The translations under genes and the position numbers were made by a program. 64,000 bases of DNA from Pyropia haitanensis. Taxonomy: Eukaryota > Rhodophyta > Bangiophyceae > Bangiales > Bangiaceae. Of this stretch, positions 1 to 12,101 are shown one piece after another. The first letter of the stretch is position 1; each line of letters starts with the position of its first letter. The notes beneath the pieces are model-generated. The model was given only the letters and a program-made list of their open reading frames with translations. It did no database searches and was not told the DNA's origin. Location: assembly GCA_008729055.1 (NCBI GenBank), contig SDUX01000002.1, positions 1,660,066-1,724,065 of the forward strand. Reading direction: 5' to 3'.

Positions 1-577
1 CCGCCTCGGCCTGCGCGACGCCCAGGTCTGGGGTAGTCAAGGAGGACGGACGGGGGAGAGAGGTGGCAGTGGTCAAGGTGACCGGGGGAGAGCAGCAGCC
101 GCGGTCAGGGCGTGCGGCACGGGCGTCAGTGAGCGCCCGGGTGGGACCCAGTGAGGCACGTCCCGCGACGCCGACGGGGCCACTGCCCGCCTCCCCCCCC
201 CCCCCCCCCCCCGCCCAACAACCCTGCCGCAGCTCCCCTCACGGCGCCCAACACCGCGGCGTCCGCGACATGCGCACTCCACTCCGAGCCCCGCCCCCCC
301 CCCCCCCCTCTCCCCGTCCTCAACTCCACCTCACGCCCCACCGCCCCCCCCCCCCCCATTCTGGCCACAGCCGGCCCGCACCACGCACGCACCCGTCAGG
401 CGGGACTCGTCGAGCTGCCCCTGGATGCGCCCCGCCGCGTTCCAGTCGGTCTGCCCGTGGCGGAGGAGGACGACGCGGCCCGCGGTGCGGGCACCCGCCA
501 CGCAAATGGGCGGCGTCGCGGGCGGGGGGACGGCGGCACCGGCGACGGCACCGGCGGCGGCGGCGGCGGCGGCGGCT

Positions 578-612
<35 letters not shown>

Positions 613-837
613 GCCCGCGTCGGCCGCCGCCAGGGGCGGCGTGGCGGGTGACGCGGGCGGCCGCGGCTCTTGGCAGCACGACGGGGGGTGGCGGCCGCCG
701 CGGCGGGGGCGGCGGCGGCGGCCGGCCGCCGCGGCGGGTGCGGGCGGCGCCCAGCCGGGGGCGGCGGGCGCCCACGCCAGCGCCGCCGCGGCGGCCGGCG
801 CACCGCGCGGTGCCACCGTAACGGACGCCCGCGCCAT
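1..837 (-). CDS. Histidine phosphatase (phosphoglycerate mutase-like), 5' part of gene
   Basis: Histidine phosphatase superfamily enzyme, truncated by the window edge. Exon 1 is 393-837 and exon 2 begins at 27 and runs out at position 1. The intron (28-392) has a GTGCGT donor and a CAG acceptor, and splicing joins LT to DLGVAQAEA without breaking the frame. The catalytic RHGQTDWN block, with the phosphohistidine nucleophile in RHG, lies near residues 126-133 and is followed by GRIQG. Residues 1-110 are Ala/Pro/Arg-rich with a long poly-Ala run, which suggests an organelle transit peptide. The Met at 837 is the first ATG in this frame; upstream the frame is open but has no ATG. RHGQ-x-x-WN-x-x-GRIQG resembles plant 2-carboxy-D-arabinitol-1-phosphatase and related phosphoglycerate mutase-like phosphatases. 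The exact substrate cannot be read from this fragment. Confidence 0.8.
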
Positions 838-2730
838 GGGGCTGGCGGCGGGGGGTGCGAGCAGGGGGGAGGGGACCCGCCGCGGCAGGAAAGGGGGGGG
901 GGGGGGAGGGGGAGCAGGCCGCGGCGCAGGGTGCGACGCCCGGCGGCACGGGGCACGGGCGGCCCGACGTCGACGCCCCGGTGCGCTGGTGCAGCCGGGA
1001 TTGTGGCCGCGCCGCGACGGATCTGGCGGCGGCCGCGGCCACGGTGCGTCGGTCACGGGTGGCGGGCGGTCCGTGGGGAGGCGGCTGCCGCCGCGGCGGG
1101 CGGCGGCGCGACCGGGTGGCTGGCGCGCCCACCGGCGGCGGGCGCTCCCCGCGGGGCGCGCCCAGGCGGGCCGGTCGCTGCCGCCGGGCGGGCCGGGGGG
1201 AGCGCCGTGCCGCCGCGGCGGCCGGTGCGGCTGCTGCTGGCGCGGCCGCCCCCGCTGTTGTTGCCCCTGGGAGGTGGCCGGTGCGGCTGTCGCCGCGGCC
1301 TCCGCGGCGGCCACACCAGAGGTACGCGTAGTGGGTGCTGCCACCGCGGTGGCGCGGGCAACGAGGCGGGCTTGGTCGCGGCACTACCCCCATCTCCCCC
1401 CGCCCCTGGCCACTTGCGGCGGTAGCCACAACGCTCGTGGGTCAAACCGACCCGCGCCGGGGGAGGGGGGGGGCAGCAACGCCGACCGTCGCGACCGCTG
1501 CCGTCACCCCGGCCGCTGCCGTCGCCCGGCTGCCCCAGGTACACCTGCCTCTCCCGCCTGTAGTTGCACGCGGCGGACGTGTAGTAGACGCACGCAAAAA
1601 AGGCTGGGGAGGTGGCACCCCACCGGGCGCACCCCCCTCCGTCCCCCCCCGCCACAGTGGTAGGTGCGCGAGAATCCCATCGCCGGGGTCGTCGCCAGCG
1701 GGCGCGGCATCTCGGGTCCACGCGCCCGCCGCCACGCAGAGGGTAGGCGGACCGTACCGCCCAGCCAGAGGCGCCCAACCCCGCGCCCAATACCCCGAGC
1801 CGCGTCGAGGCGCCAGCAACAAGAGGGGTGGACCAGGCATGGCCGGGCGCCAGTGACGAGGCCCACCGCCTCTACCCACCCCCCACTGAGGGCGGCAGTC
1901 GTGACGGTAGCCGGCTGCAACCATGCGCCCCCACCGCCGTACACGCCGCGGACCAGTGCCTTTCACCTGGGCGGGCACGGCGGCGAGGGATCGCCGCGCC
2001 AGCACTGGAGGACGGCGTCGGTGGCCTCGTCCATCCCTGCCAGCCGCAAAAGGGCGTCGCTGCCGTCGTAAAAGGCCTACCCATGACGCCGCCCGTCGGC
2101 CAAACAGCCGGCCCCGTCACTGCCCGTGGTGAAGTGGCAGGCCGCCGCGGGAAAGGCGGCGTCTCGGCGCTGGCGGGTGGCCGACGCGCGGGGCCCCGCC
2201 GCCACCCGCCTGGCAACAGTCCGTGGATCTTTGTCCCCACGTCCATGGCGCGGAGCTCGGAGGCGACCACGCCCGATGGCGGCCGCGGGTACAAGGCACC
2301 ACCGACGGGAGGGCGCACCGGGCGATGAGGTCAACGCTCCCACTCTGGTCGCCGCCTGTGTGTACGACAGCCCTTTGTCAGCTGCAAGCTCCGTCGGGAC
2401 GACCGATGAACGGCCGCCAGTCCTACATACGCAGTTGTGACATGGAAATTGTCAAAGAGTGCCACACAGGAAAGCGATCATTACGAGTTGATCCGACGAC
2501 AGCATTGATGCACGGAAGCCACTTCAAGTCCGTCGGTGGTAGTACTCTCGGCGACGTCGCCTTCGTGCACACCTTCCCACCCCCTCTTCCTTGTGTCCGT
2601 CCTCCCGCCGAAGCACCGGATCCAGCTCCTGTCCGACGCTCGCTCCTGTTTCTCATCCGCCTTCCGCCGCCGTTACTGCCCAGCCCTCTTGGAGACGTGC
2701 CGCGCCCCCGCCTCGGCCGCCGCCGTCACC
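838..2730. other. Spacer between divergent phosphatase and uL1 genes
   Basis: No gene that I can defend. The first 600 bases are GGC/GCC-rich triplet sequence with open frames on both strands, none resembling a known family. From about 2330 to 2700 the base composition becomes less GC-rich, as expected for the promoter and 5' leader of the uL1 gene that starts at 2731. No TATA box stands out. Confidence 0.5.
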
Positions 2731-3791
2731 ATGTCGTTACCCAACCTGGCGCGGCTAGCCCGGCGCCTCCCCCCCCCCCCCCCACCCTCGGCCGCCGTGC
2801 CCTGGCCGCCGCCGCGGCGGCGGCCAAGCCCCCCGCTGCCGCCGCCACGGCCGCGTCCCGCAGCGGCGACGGCGGCGGCGGGCGGGCGGGGACCCCCCCC
2901 GCCCCCCCCCCCCCCCCAGTACGTGCCCGCCCCCCCCGCCGCCGCGCCGTCGGCGACCAACACCCCCGCCTCCACCGCCGCGCACGCGCGGCAGGCGGCA
3001 CGCCGTGCGGCGCGCGCGGCGGCGGCGGCGTTCCGCTCCGCGCCGCTGCCACTCGACGCCGCCCTCGACGCGGTCGCCGCCCACGCGGTCGCGCGGTACG
3101 ACGAGGGCGTCCGCCTGGTGCTGCGGCTGGCGATTGACCCGCGCGTCGCGGCGCAGTCGGTGCGCTCGTCGGTGCTGCTGCCACACCCCGTGTCCGACAC
3201 CCCCCCCCGGGTGGGCGTCTTTGTCGCCGACGCGGACGGCGCCGTCGCGGCCGCCGCGTCCGCCGCGGGCGCCGACATTGTCGGCGACGCGCAGCTGGCG
3301 GCGGCGGTCGGCGGCGCCAAGGGGCGGGGCTTTGCCAAGGGCGCCGCCGCCGTGGACGTGGCGCTCGCCGAGGCCGCCGTCGCCGCCGACGTGGCGCGGG
3401 TGGCGGGCAAGGTCCTCGGCGCCCGCGGGCTGCTGCCGCTGGCCAAGCAGGGCACCCTCTTTGACGGGCCCGACGGCGCCGCCGCGGCGGTGGGCGCCGC
3501 CAAGGGCGGCCGCTGGGCGTTTTTCCGCAACGACGCGGGCGGCAACGTTGCGCTGCGGGTCGGGCGCGTCCGCGGCATCCGCGGGGGGGGGGGGGGGCGG
3601 CGGCCGCCGCGGGCGCGGTGCGCGCCAACGTGCTCGCCGCCGCGGCGGCGGTGGTGGCGGCCAAGCCGGCGGCGATCAAGCGGCGGTTTGTGGTGGCCGC
3701 GTCGGTGAGCAGCGACATGGGGCCGGGCGTGCCCGTGTCGGTGGAAGACCTGATGGCCGCGCTGGATGAGGCGGCCACGCGGGGGGCGTGA
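2731..3791 (+). CDS. Ribosomal protein uL1, probably mitochondrial; frame broken at a poly-G run
   Basis: Large-subunit ribosomal protein of the uL1 family, which binds 23S-type rRNA at the L1 stalk. The N-terminus (MSLPNLARLARRL then Pro/Ala-rich) resembles a mitochondrial presequence. Red algal plastid genomes usually carry their own rpl1, so a mitochondrial role is inferred. The conserved part begins near residue 131 with LAIDPRVAAQSVRSSV, continues through GADIVGD and VLGARGLLPLAKQGT, and ends with KPAAIKRRF and SSDMGPGV, all uL1 hallmarks. The ATG at 2731 has a good context (gtcacc before it). The frame used to about 3582 and the frame carrying the C-terminal block (to the stop at 3789-3791) differ, and a 15-base G run at 3583-3597 separates them. 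Sequence error is likelier than a pseudogene because both halves are well conserved. Confidence 0.85.
3583..3597. repeat. G15 homopolymer at the frame break in uL1
   Basis: Fifteen consecutive G inside the uL1 coding region. The reading frame that makes sense changes across this run, so its true length is probably different by a number not divisible by three. Confidence 0.8.
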
Positions 3792-4958
3792 CCGTCGAGC
3801 CGCGCGCGACCGTGGGAGTGGGGGGCGGGGGGGGGGGGGGGGGGGCGCGCACCGCAGGGGGGGGGTGGCCCGCCGCGTGCGTCCGCGGCGTGACGCCGCC
3901 AGAGGGCTCGGCGGGCACGGCGGCGAGCCGCCGCGTCGGCGACGCCAACGCCGCCGGCCGTGGGCGGGTGGGGTGGTGGCTATCGGGCCCGCGGCGGACC
4001 GCCCCGGCGCGGACCGTCGCGGGGGGGGGGGGGGGGGGGGCGCGGGGGGGACAGCGCGGCGACGGCGGTGGCGCGCACGCGACCGCCGCCCCCAACGGCG
4101 GGTGCGCGCGTCACCGCGTGCTGGCGGGGGTGGCGGTCGGGGACCCGCCGCGGCGGGGAGCCGTACCCTTTTTTTTGGTTCTTGTTTCGTTCGCCGCTTC
4201 ACCCCTCTATGTTCGTGCGGGGGGGGGGGGGGGGGGGGGGGGGGGGGCGTCGGTCCCGGCTGACCGGACTACCCGTGGCGGTTTTGGGGGGGGAGACGGT
4301 GCCGGTGGCGGCCCCGCCCGGCGTCGGCCGCTGGCACCACCGCCGGCGAGCGTGCGGGCCGAGGCGGCGGGAGGGCGGGACACGACCGCGGCGCCGGGGC
4401 GGCCGCGGCGCGGGCACGGGGCGAGAGCAGGGAGAAAAAACAAGCGCCACACGCAACGCAACCGCAACGCTCCACGGGGTGCACGGCGCACGCGCACACG
4501 ACCCGACGCCCCGGCAGCCTTTGCCAAAAAAGAAAAAAAAACAGGGCGGGCGGAGAATAAAAAAAAAAGAAGAAGAAAGAAGGACGGGGAGTGCGGGGCA
4601 GGGGAGGGTGGGACCGCCGCGGGAGCAGCCGGGTGACGGTGGTGGCCACAGGAATCGGGCGACGGTGAGCCGGCCCCCCCAAAAAAAGAAAAAAAGCAGG
4701 GGCAACAGAGACGACGCAAGAGACCGAGGGCACGCGGGGCACGCAAACGGCAGACGAGGAAGAAAGAAGGGAGAGCGGGCAACGCCAGGGCGGTGCCAGC
4801 GGCGTCTCGCAGGTGTGAAGCAGGTGAGAGGGAGGGGGGAGGAGGGGCGGGAGAGCGGGGGAGCACGGGGGGAATGTCGTCCCCCCCTCCACCCCACGCT
4901 CCTCCACATGCCACCCCCCCCCCCCCCCCCCCCGGGCCCCCCCCACCCCCAGCAGGTG
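3792..4958. other. Tail-to-tail spacer between uL1 and the SAP-like gene
   Basis: Three-prime flanks of two converging genes. It holds a 29-base G run at 4219-4247, a T-rich patch near 4170-4200, and an A-rich purine stretch from about 4430 to 4860 with several runs of 5-10 A that could serve 3'-end formation. No coding sequence is recognisable. Confidence 0.5.
4219..4247. repeat. Poly-G tract, 29 bases
   Basis: An uninterrupted run of 29 G on the plus strand in the spacer downstream of uL1. It could form G-quadruplexes and is likely to be length-unstable in the genome or in sequencing. Confidence 0.9.
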
Positions 4959-5124
4959 CTATGCCAGCATCCACGGCGCGTCGTCCACGAGCGACACGTC
5001 CTCCACGGAAAACCCGTCGAGTGGCTCCGCGGCGCGGCCGCCGTCCAGGCCCGCCCCGTCGTGCCCGCCGCCGACGCCGCCGCCGCCGTCGGCCGCCCCC
5101 CCACACTCGGGCCGGCCCGCCGGC

Positions 5125-5168
<44 letters not shown>

Positions 5169-6209
5169 CTCCCCCGCCGCGTCCGCGTCGGCGCCGCCGC
5201 GGCCGCCGGCCGGCTCCTCAAACGCGTAGGGCTGCAGCGGCGGCCACGCGTAGTCCGCGGCGGCCTGCCAGCCGGGCGCCCACAGCGCCGCCGCGTGGCC
5301 GCCCGCCCCGTCCGCCACGCCGCCACCGCCAAAGCCGCCGCCGCCGTCGCCGCCGTCGCCGCCGCTCGCACCGCCGCCGCCGTCGGCCGCCCGCACGACC
5401 GACAGGGTCATCATGTCCACGAGGATGGGCGGCGCGCCCGCCGCGTCGTCGTGGACGGCGGCCGCCGCCGCCGCCGCCGCCACCCCCCGCGGCGCAATCG
5501 CGGGCACCCCCGCCGCCGCCGCGGCCGCCGCCGTGGCGGCGGGCGACGCCGCCGCGGCGTCGGCGGCGGCGGCGGCGGCGGCCGCCGCCGCGGCCGCCGC
5601 GCGGGCGGCGGCCGCCTCGGCCACCCGCCGGCCGCGGGTGGCCGGCGAGCGGCGGGCGGGCTTGGCCACCCGCCCCCGCCCGGCCGCGCCCGGCGAGCCG
5701 CCGCCGCCGCCGCCCTCCCCGCCCCGCCCGCGGCACGGCGGCGGCGGCAGCGGCGACGCCGCCGGCGACGGCGACGGCGGCCGCGACGGCAACGACGCGG
5801 CGGCCGCCGCCGCCGCCGCCGTCGGCGACGATGGCGGCGGCGGCGGCGTCGACGGGGCGGCCGCCGCGGCGGCGGCGGCGGCCGCCGCCCCCGGCGGGGC
5901 GGGCCGGTAGGCCGCCGCGCGGCGCGTCGGGTCGCCCGGGTGGAACGCCTCGAGCAGCGCGGCCATCTGCCACTCGAGCTGCGGCTTGACCGCCCGCTTG
6001 ATCCCATAGATGCGGCAGTAGGCGCGCAGCTGGTTGCGCGTGTACCGGCGGAGGTCCGCGTGCGTCAGCGCCTCGAGCGTCGCGACGCCGTCGCGGGCGG
6101 CGCGCGCGAGGACGTCGGCGTCGAGCTCGTCGCGGGAGAGGAGGCGGCGGCGGCCGCCAGAGGGGCGGCGGCCGCCGGCGGCCACCGGGGGGGTCGCCTT
6201 CTTGCGCGT

Positions 6210-6241
<32 letters not shown>

Positions 6242-6944
6242 CGCAGCCGCCGCCGCCGTCGGTGGGCGCGGGGGGGGGGGACCCGACCGCCGCCCCCACC
6301 CCCGTGGGGGGGCGCACGGCGCCACCCGCGGGCGCGATGGACTGCAGCGGCGCCGTGGCCGGCCGCGGCCGCCCACCCCCGACCCACCCGTCGCTGTCCG
6401 TCGACACGCTGCCGTCCGCGTCGGCCGCGACGGCGGGCCCGGCCGCGACGGCCACCTCCCCCCCCTCCATCGTGTAGGCGCGGAGGTCGGCGGCGAGGTC
6501 CAGCCCGGCGTCTGCCGACACGGCCGCCGCCGCCGGCGGCAGCGACAGCGTCGGCAGCGGCGGCGGCGGCCGCGCCTGCGGCGCCAGCGACGGCGCCAGC
6601 GGCGGCGCCAGCGGCGGCGGCGCTACCGCCTCGGCCAGGTGGGGCACGGCCGCACCGCCGACGCCGCCGTCCGCGCCAATGGGCGCCGCGGCCGTCGCGG
6701 CGGCCGCGACGCCGTCGAGGCCAATGGGCGACGGCGGCGGCGACGCGGCCGGCAGGGACGCCTTGCTCCCACCCCCCGACGACGTGACGAGGGAGACCGC
6801 GTCCGCGGCGGCGGCGGCGGCGGCGGCGTCGTCGGCCGGCTCGTCTTTGGGCCAGCTCAGGAAGTAGGTGTCCTCGTCGGCGGGGCGGCCGTCGTCATTG
6901 GCGGGCGGCCAGGCGTCAAAGTCGGGGTGGGGTAGGGCAAACAT
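4959..6944 (-). CDS. Ala/Gly-rich protein with a SAP-like helical motif, 661 aa
   Basis: A single-exon protein of unknown function. It starts at the ATG 6942-6944 (MFALPHPDFDAW) and stops at TAG 4959-4961. Residues 1-60 are acidic with a WPKDE motif; much of the rest is Ala, Gly or Pro low complexity. The one well-ordered segment is residues ~285-335, including LTHADLRRYTRNQLRAYC and LEWQMAALLEAF. This is two predicted helices separated by a short turn, resembling the SAP or HeH DNA-binding fold in spacing. Basic patches (TRKKA, GGRRPSGGRRRLL) just upstream could be nuclear-localisation signals. The C-terminus is acidic (VEDVSLVDDAPWML). A nuclear DNA-associated role is inferred; the family is not identified. 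The upstream side carries a TATATAG on the minus strand at 7255-7261. Confidence 0.6.
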
Positions 6945-9900
6945 GGTCCCTGGCCGGGGGCGGGGAGCGGGGCGGGGATGAGGATGGCGCCAGCAAGGGG
7001 GAAGGGCAACCAAAGGGGGGATCGTTGATGCGAGGGCGGCGGCGCCAAAGTGCCACGGCGGTGCGGGCAGGGGGGGCGGGCGCGTAAAGGGGGGGACGGC
7101 CGACGGCGGTTCTGGCAAGACGGGCTTGCCACGGAGCACGCGTTGCCGTTGCGGTCGCGCACCATGCGGGGCGGCAGGGGGGCACGGCCGCGGCCAAGAG
7201 CGGCGCGGCGCGTGCCCGCCCGCGGTGCTCTCCCGGCACCGCCGCCGGCCGGGGCTATATACGTGAGGCGGGTGGCGACACGGCGGAGGGCGAGGGGGGG
7301 GACCCACCGTCGGGCGCCCCTCCCCCCCCACAACGCCCCCCCCCCCTACGCTGCACAGCCGCAGTGGGCACTTGGCTGCGCCGTCGAGGGTCCCACACGT
7401 TGCGTCGGGTACCTCAGGCGGGCTGGCAAGCACGCAGGGAGTGGGGGCGAAGTGCGCGGTCGCAACGCCCCCCATCCGAGGGGGGGGGGGGGGGGGGGGG
7501 GGGTGGTGACAAGTCCCCGCAGCGTCGACGTCCGATAGAGTGGGAAGGAACCCAGGGGGGGGTGGGGCGGGGTGTCGGCGCACCACCACCCATCCGAGGC
7601 GGATGAGGTGGCCCCCGACGGGGGAGAGGCGTGACCTGGAGGGGTGTGGAGGGGGAGCGCGCTCCGCCGTCCCGACGAGGGGGGGTGTGTCAGTGCCGCG
7701 GACCGAGGGGGGGGGGGGGGGTCGGTCACCGGAAATGGGTCCGCCCCTGGTGCGCGCACGGGAGCTCGTGTGGCTGGGGGAGGGGGGGCGCGACGCGGCG
7801 CGTCCTGGGCGACGTGGGGCGGGCACCCCCACCCACCCACCCCCCCCCCCCCCCCACACGAGCTGGGTCACTGTCCCCCGACGGCCGCCGCCTCTGGTTG
7901 GGCAACAGCCGCGCCGTCGCCTGTGCGGGCACCGCCGGCGGGGGTCGCCGCGCCGGCTCGGGGGAGCGCTGGTGGGGGCGGCAGGGCGGGAGGCCAAGCG
8001 GCCTGGCCGCGGGGCGGCCGCCGTCCCCCTGCCGAAGAAAAAATCCAGACGGCTCTCGTGTTGCGGACCTCTCCGCGCGCCCCCCCCCCCCGCCCCCCCC
8101 CCCCCCTCAGTCCACGCACAGGTGGTGGCGGCGGTTCTTGATTTAACCCAGCCGGGGGGGACGGGAGGCGGGGGAGTGGGGCGGGGGCCGCGGGGGTCTC
8201 GCCGCGGAGGCCGGACCGCCTCTCACCGGCGGCGGCGCCCGCCCGAGGCGCCATCGCGCCGCCGCCAGTCACACACCGTGTCGGGGGGCGGGGCGGCCTG
8301 TGCCGGCCGGGTGGAATGGGCGCGCCGACAGGCCGACAAATGGGTGACTGGCGGCTGCGGCACGACCCGCCGACGCGAGCCCCCGGACGCGGCCTCAGAT
8401 TGACGTGTGGCCGGCGGTGCGCCCCGCCCCCCTAGTCGACGCTCTTGCGCGGCCGGCTGAGCCGCCCGGTTCCCCCCCCCCCCGCCCCCTCTTTCTCCCG
8501 CGGTGCCTGCCGACCGCAGGTCCACCTGTCTGGGGGTGCCGGTCGACAGCGCGCGCGCGCGCGAGCGCGCGCAAGCCCGGCCGGTGGCGGTGGCGGGCGG
8601 CCGCCGGTGAACCGCTCGGCCGTCCTCCCGGCAGCGTCGCGAGAGGACCGCCCCGCGCCGCCCTCCCCCCCCCTCCCCCAGCCCCGCTCCCCGCGGCCTC
8701 GATCGGGGCGGTCTACGGCCACTGTGGCAGACGGGTGGACGGGATGGCCGCTCTCGTTGGGGAGGCGTGGGCGCCGACTTGACGCGCCACCCCCTGCCCG
8801 TTGCGCGTCGTTTTTCGGTCTCTGCCCGTCGCCGCCCCATTTTCCACGCGAGGATCCGCACTTCCACGGCAGCCCGCCCGCGGGGGAGTGGGGCGGGAAC
8901 CCACCCACCAGGGTGGGCCCACCCGAGCCGCCCGCTGCCCATCCCGTGTCCACCCAACACTCTGCTCGGCGCGCCCACACAGGGGCACCCGTCTGTGCGA
9001 CGCCGACGCGGTCAGGCGCTGCGTGAGGGAGGGGGGCAGGACGGGCGGAGGTGGCGGGGCGAGCGCCGGCTCCTCAGCTGGCGGGGGATCAAGGCGAGTC
9101 GGGTGGTGTGTGCCGCCACACCCCACGTGCCGGTCCGCCTGGAGGCGGATGCTGGCACGATAGCTGGCACCGTCCATCGCGCGGGGCCGCCCGCCAGGCA
9201 GAGGTCCTGCCGCGGCGCGCAGGCGCAGCGAGGCCGTCCACCGCCCGATCACGGCGGTAGGACGGCTGCCCGAGTCCATCCTAGACAGGTGCCCGCGGGT
9301 GGAGGATCCCAACCGGGGGAAAATCCTTTGCCGCGGCCACACGCGCACCCACGCACACGCCGTCGGCGCCCTGCTTTGCCAGCCCGCCTCACGGCCGCCC
9401 AGCCCGGCTTCGCCGCTGGCCGCCGTTGGGACGACACCGGCTGGGTGGGCGCACGACCAATCCCGACTGGACACCCGCAATTGGGAGCGCAGGTGGGGAG
9501 TGTACCGTGACAAATTCCGTCGCGCCCTCCGTTTTGGGGGGCACGGGTGTGCGGCAGGCGGCGGCCGCCGCCGCGGGGCGGCCGCCCCGCGCGAGCATGG
9601 CCGCCCCGCCCGACGCACCCCGGCGCCGTCACTTTTGGGTGGTGCCAACACTCTGGTGCCGTTGACACTGGCCGATCCTCGCCGATAGTGGGGGCGGCCG
9701 CCACACAATCTTCCCCAGTTGGGGGACTCGGATTCGTCCGACCACCGTTTGGTAGGTGTTGTGCCCGGCGGGTCGATACATATGGGGACGCAGAAACGTT
9801 GCCTCTATTCCTCTGCGCCCCCACGGCAAACCGCAGTGTTGGGCAGCCGCACCCGCCGTGGCGCGGCCGCCCCCCGCTGGCGAGGGAGAAAGGGGCCAGT

Positions 9901-11223
9901 GGGTGGAAGGACCCGCCGCCAGAGCGGCACGCGTGGCGATGCCGACTCGCCCTGCGTCGCTGGCGTGGCGAGCCCCCTGGCCACTTCTGCTGGACTTGAT
10001 GGAGACGCCCCCGCCGCCCCCCATCCGTACGGCCGCTACGTGTGACCGCCCCGCGTCGCCGCGCGGGAGCGGCGTGTGCCGACCAGTCGGTCCGCTCCCC
10101 GCGGCGCAAACAGCGCCTGCCTGGGCATCGCCAGGCGAAGAAGGCGCGCCGCCAATCGCCGAGTCCAACAGACGGGGGACCGTCTTTATTGGATAGGGGC
10201 GTGATCCCTGCTACACGACCGATATGTATACGAGGCGCGGCGAGGAGGGGGTGCATCCCTATCCAACGCCGGCAGACGCCGTGTCCCTTCGCTACCGCCC
10301 GCCGCGCTACGGTGCCACCGGAGGTTTGCGTGTCAACCGCACGGGAGCGCGGGCGGCAGCGCCCACGCCGCGTCCAGGCACCGTCGTGGTGGGGTGGGTC
10401 CGCGCCGCGCCCGCGCGCGCGTGGCCATTCCAATAGCTGTTCGCTCGCTCAGTGGGCGGGTTGCGGGGCCTTGACACCCCGCGAGCCCGTGCTGTCTTTT
10501 TTTCTTTTTTTTCTCCCCCTCGCGCCCCGGCTAGTCCGCTGACCGTGGTGGCGGCGGTCGCCGCCTCTGGGCTGGCGCCAGAGCGCCGAGCCGACGCGGA
10601 CTGGCGCGTTGTGGGTGGAGCAGCCGGAGGGAAGATCCGCGGCGTGCGCCCCGGGGGGGCGCCCCCGCGCGCTCTCCCCGAGCGGGAGCGCGCCGCTCCT
10701 GGCCACTGGACTCTGGCGGCGCTGGCGCGGGGGCGCCACGGCTCGGGAACCGTGGTGTTCGCGCCGCGACTCCAAGGTTCCAGTCTAGTCGTCGGTGTCC
10801 TCGCGTGCTGAAGTGAGGCACTACCGTACTCGTGCGGTTGTCCTGTGGCCTGGTGTGGAATATTCGAACGCGGTCAGGAACTACTCACTTGTCCTCCGAC
10901 GACTGTCCTTCATCACTGTTCTTTACTTTCTTCAGTAGTTTCCTAATTTTATGTTTTTAATTCCAGTTTCCGAGAATTTCATTGTGTGGGGTACTGGGGC
11001 TGTGCCACGTCTGCAGCCCTGCGGGAGTGTGGCCGACGCAGCCCGCTCGCCTCGTACTCGGTGTCTTGGCGGCCCGTGGGCATGTGCACTTCGGGCAGTG
11101 CGTTCGCTGGGGCGAGCGCCGCGACGACCGCGCGCCTATTGCCTCGGCCGTGGTCGCGTAGAGGGTGCGCGCCCCCCCCGTCGCGGTGGGCGCGTTTGGC
11201 CGACACCCACGTTTTCCGTCACC
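6945..11223. other. Spacer without a recognisable gene
   Basis: More than 4 kb between the SAP-like gene and the MED11-like gene. It has several C and G homopolymers (for example near 7480-7502 and 7840-7855) and many open frames on both strands, the longest about 390 codons (minus, 9249-10433). None shows a domain or a plausible start plus body. Short pyrimidine tracts occur at 10497-10520, and an AT-rich island at 10850-10985 probably marks the promoter side of the gene starting at 11224. Confidence 0.4.
7255..7261 (-). promoter_or_regulatory. Possible TATA box for the SAP-like gene
   Basis: TATATAG on the minus strand in an otherwise GC-rich stretch, about 310 bp upstream of the start codon at 6944. 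Position and contrast suggest a core promoter element; the transcription start is not visible. Confidence 0.35.
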
Positions 11224-12101
11224 ATGGACCCTGAGGTGCCCATCCCGTACGTTTTGGTGTTGGTGTTGGTGGTTGTGTCTCACGTGGGGCTAGCCGCCAG
11301 GGTGGCGGCAGATGGCCCGCCAGACGGGCGTCGCGTGGTGGGTGCCCCCCCCTTGGGGGTGTGATGGCTGGCTGTCGTTGCGGTGCCCGCTTTTCGTTGT
11401 TGGTCTGGGTGGTTGGCCGCGACGCGGCCGACTGGGAGCCGACGTGGCCCGCCAGCGACCGTTGTCGCATCGCCTTGTCCAGCGTCGCCTTGACCGCCAG
11501 TGTGGGGAACTAACCCGCGCGTGTGGTGTGTGGACTGCGTTTTCTTTCGCGCGACGGGTTTGCTGTCTGGTGCTCCCTCTCCCCTTCCCCGTTGCCACCC
11601 CCCCCCCTCTGGCCCACCTCCCCTGCATTCCCCCTTGTTCTGCAGAGCCGACGACGCGTTGACTTCCCTCCGCTCCATCGAGGCGTCCATCCTCGGCGCC
11701 CTTGACTCGATGGCCACCGCCCTCGACGCGCTGGCGGAGAGGGCGGCGCCCGCGGCGGCGGCGGTCCCGCCCCCCCCCCCGTCATCGTCGGCTCGGACGA
11801 GGACGAGGCGGGCGGCGGCGCGCGGGAGGTGTCAGCCTACGACACAGCCGCGACGGCCTTCCTCTCCCAGCTCTACGCCGCGCAAGTCGACCTGCGGCGC
11901 CACATCGACCGCCTCCCAGCGGCGCGGCCGGTGGAGGCGTTTGGGGGGCGCGCCCTGACGGGCGCGGCGGTGGCGGCTGCCAAGATTGGGGCCGCGGAAA
12001 AGGCGGTGGCGGTGGCGGTAGCAGCGGCCGATGCGGCGTCGGCGCGGATGGGGGGGGGGGGGGCGGGGGGGGGGGCAGGGGCGGAACCCCGGAGGGGGTA
12101 G
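11224..12101 (+). CDS. Mediator subunit 11-like protein, two exons, frame broken at poly-C
   Basis: Small helical protein that aligns by eye with Mediator head subunit MED11. Exon 1 (11224-11246) starts with ATG in a caccATGG context and gives MDPEVPIP. The intron (11247-11645) has a GTACGT donor and a TGCAG acceptor; exon 2 (from 11646) restores the frame. Conserved-looking segments are LTSLRSIEASILGALDSM, then TAATAFLSQLYAAQVDLRRH and a final Ala-rich helix. In MED11 an N-terminal helix starting near LRALEDIEREI is followed by a second helix ending in QIRYL, so order and spacing agree. An 11-base C run at 11770-11780 separates the two frames; after it the frame reads PVIVGSDEDEAGG into the second helix. 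Alternatives are another small Mediator head or middle subunit. The helical match is real but short. Confidence 0.45.

Noticed and set aside
3583..3597. Programmed ribosomal frameshifting at homopolymers
   Set aside because: Breaks occur in unrelated genes with different shift directions and no shared slippery or downstream structure, so length error in the run is the simpler explanation.
9249..10433. A 394-codon minus-strand open frame
   Set aside because: Begins with ATG, but the composition is that of a GC shadow frame (Arg, Gly, Pro, Ala), with no domain and overlapping open frames on the other strand.
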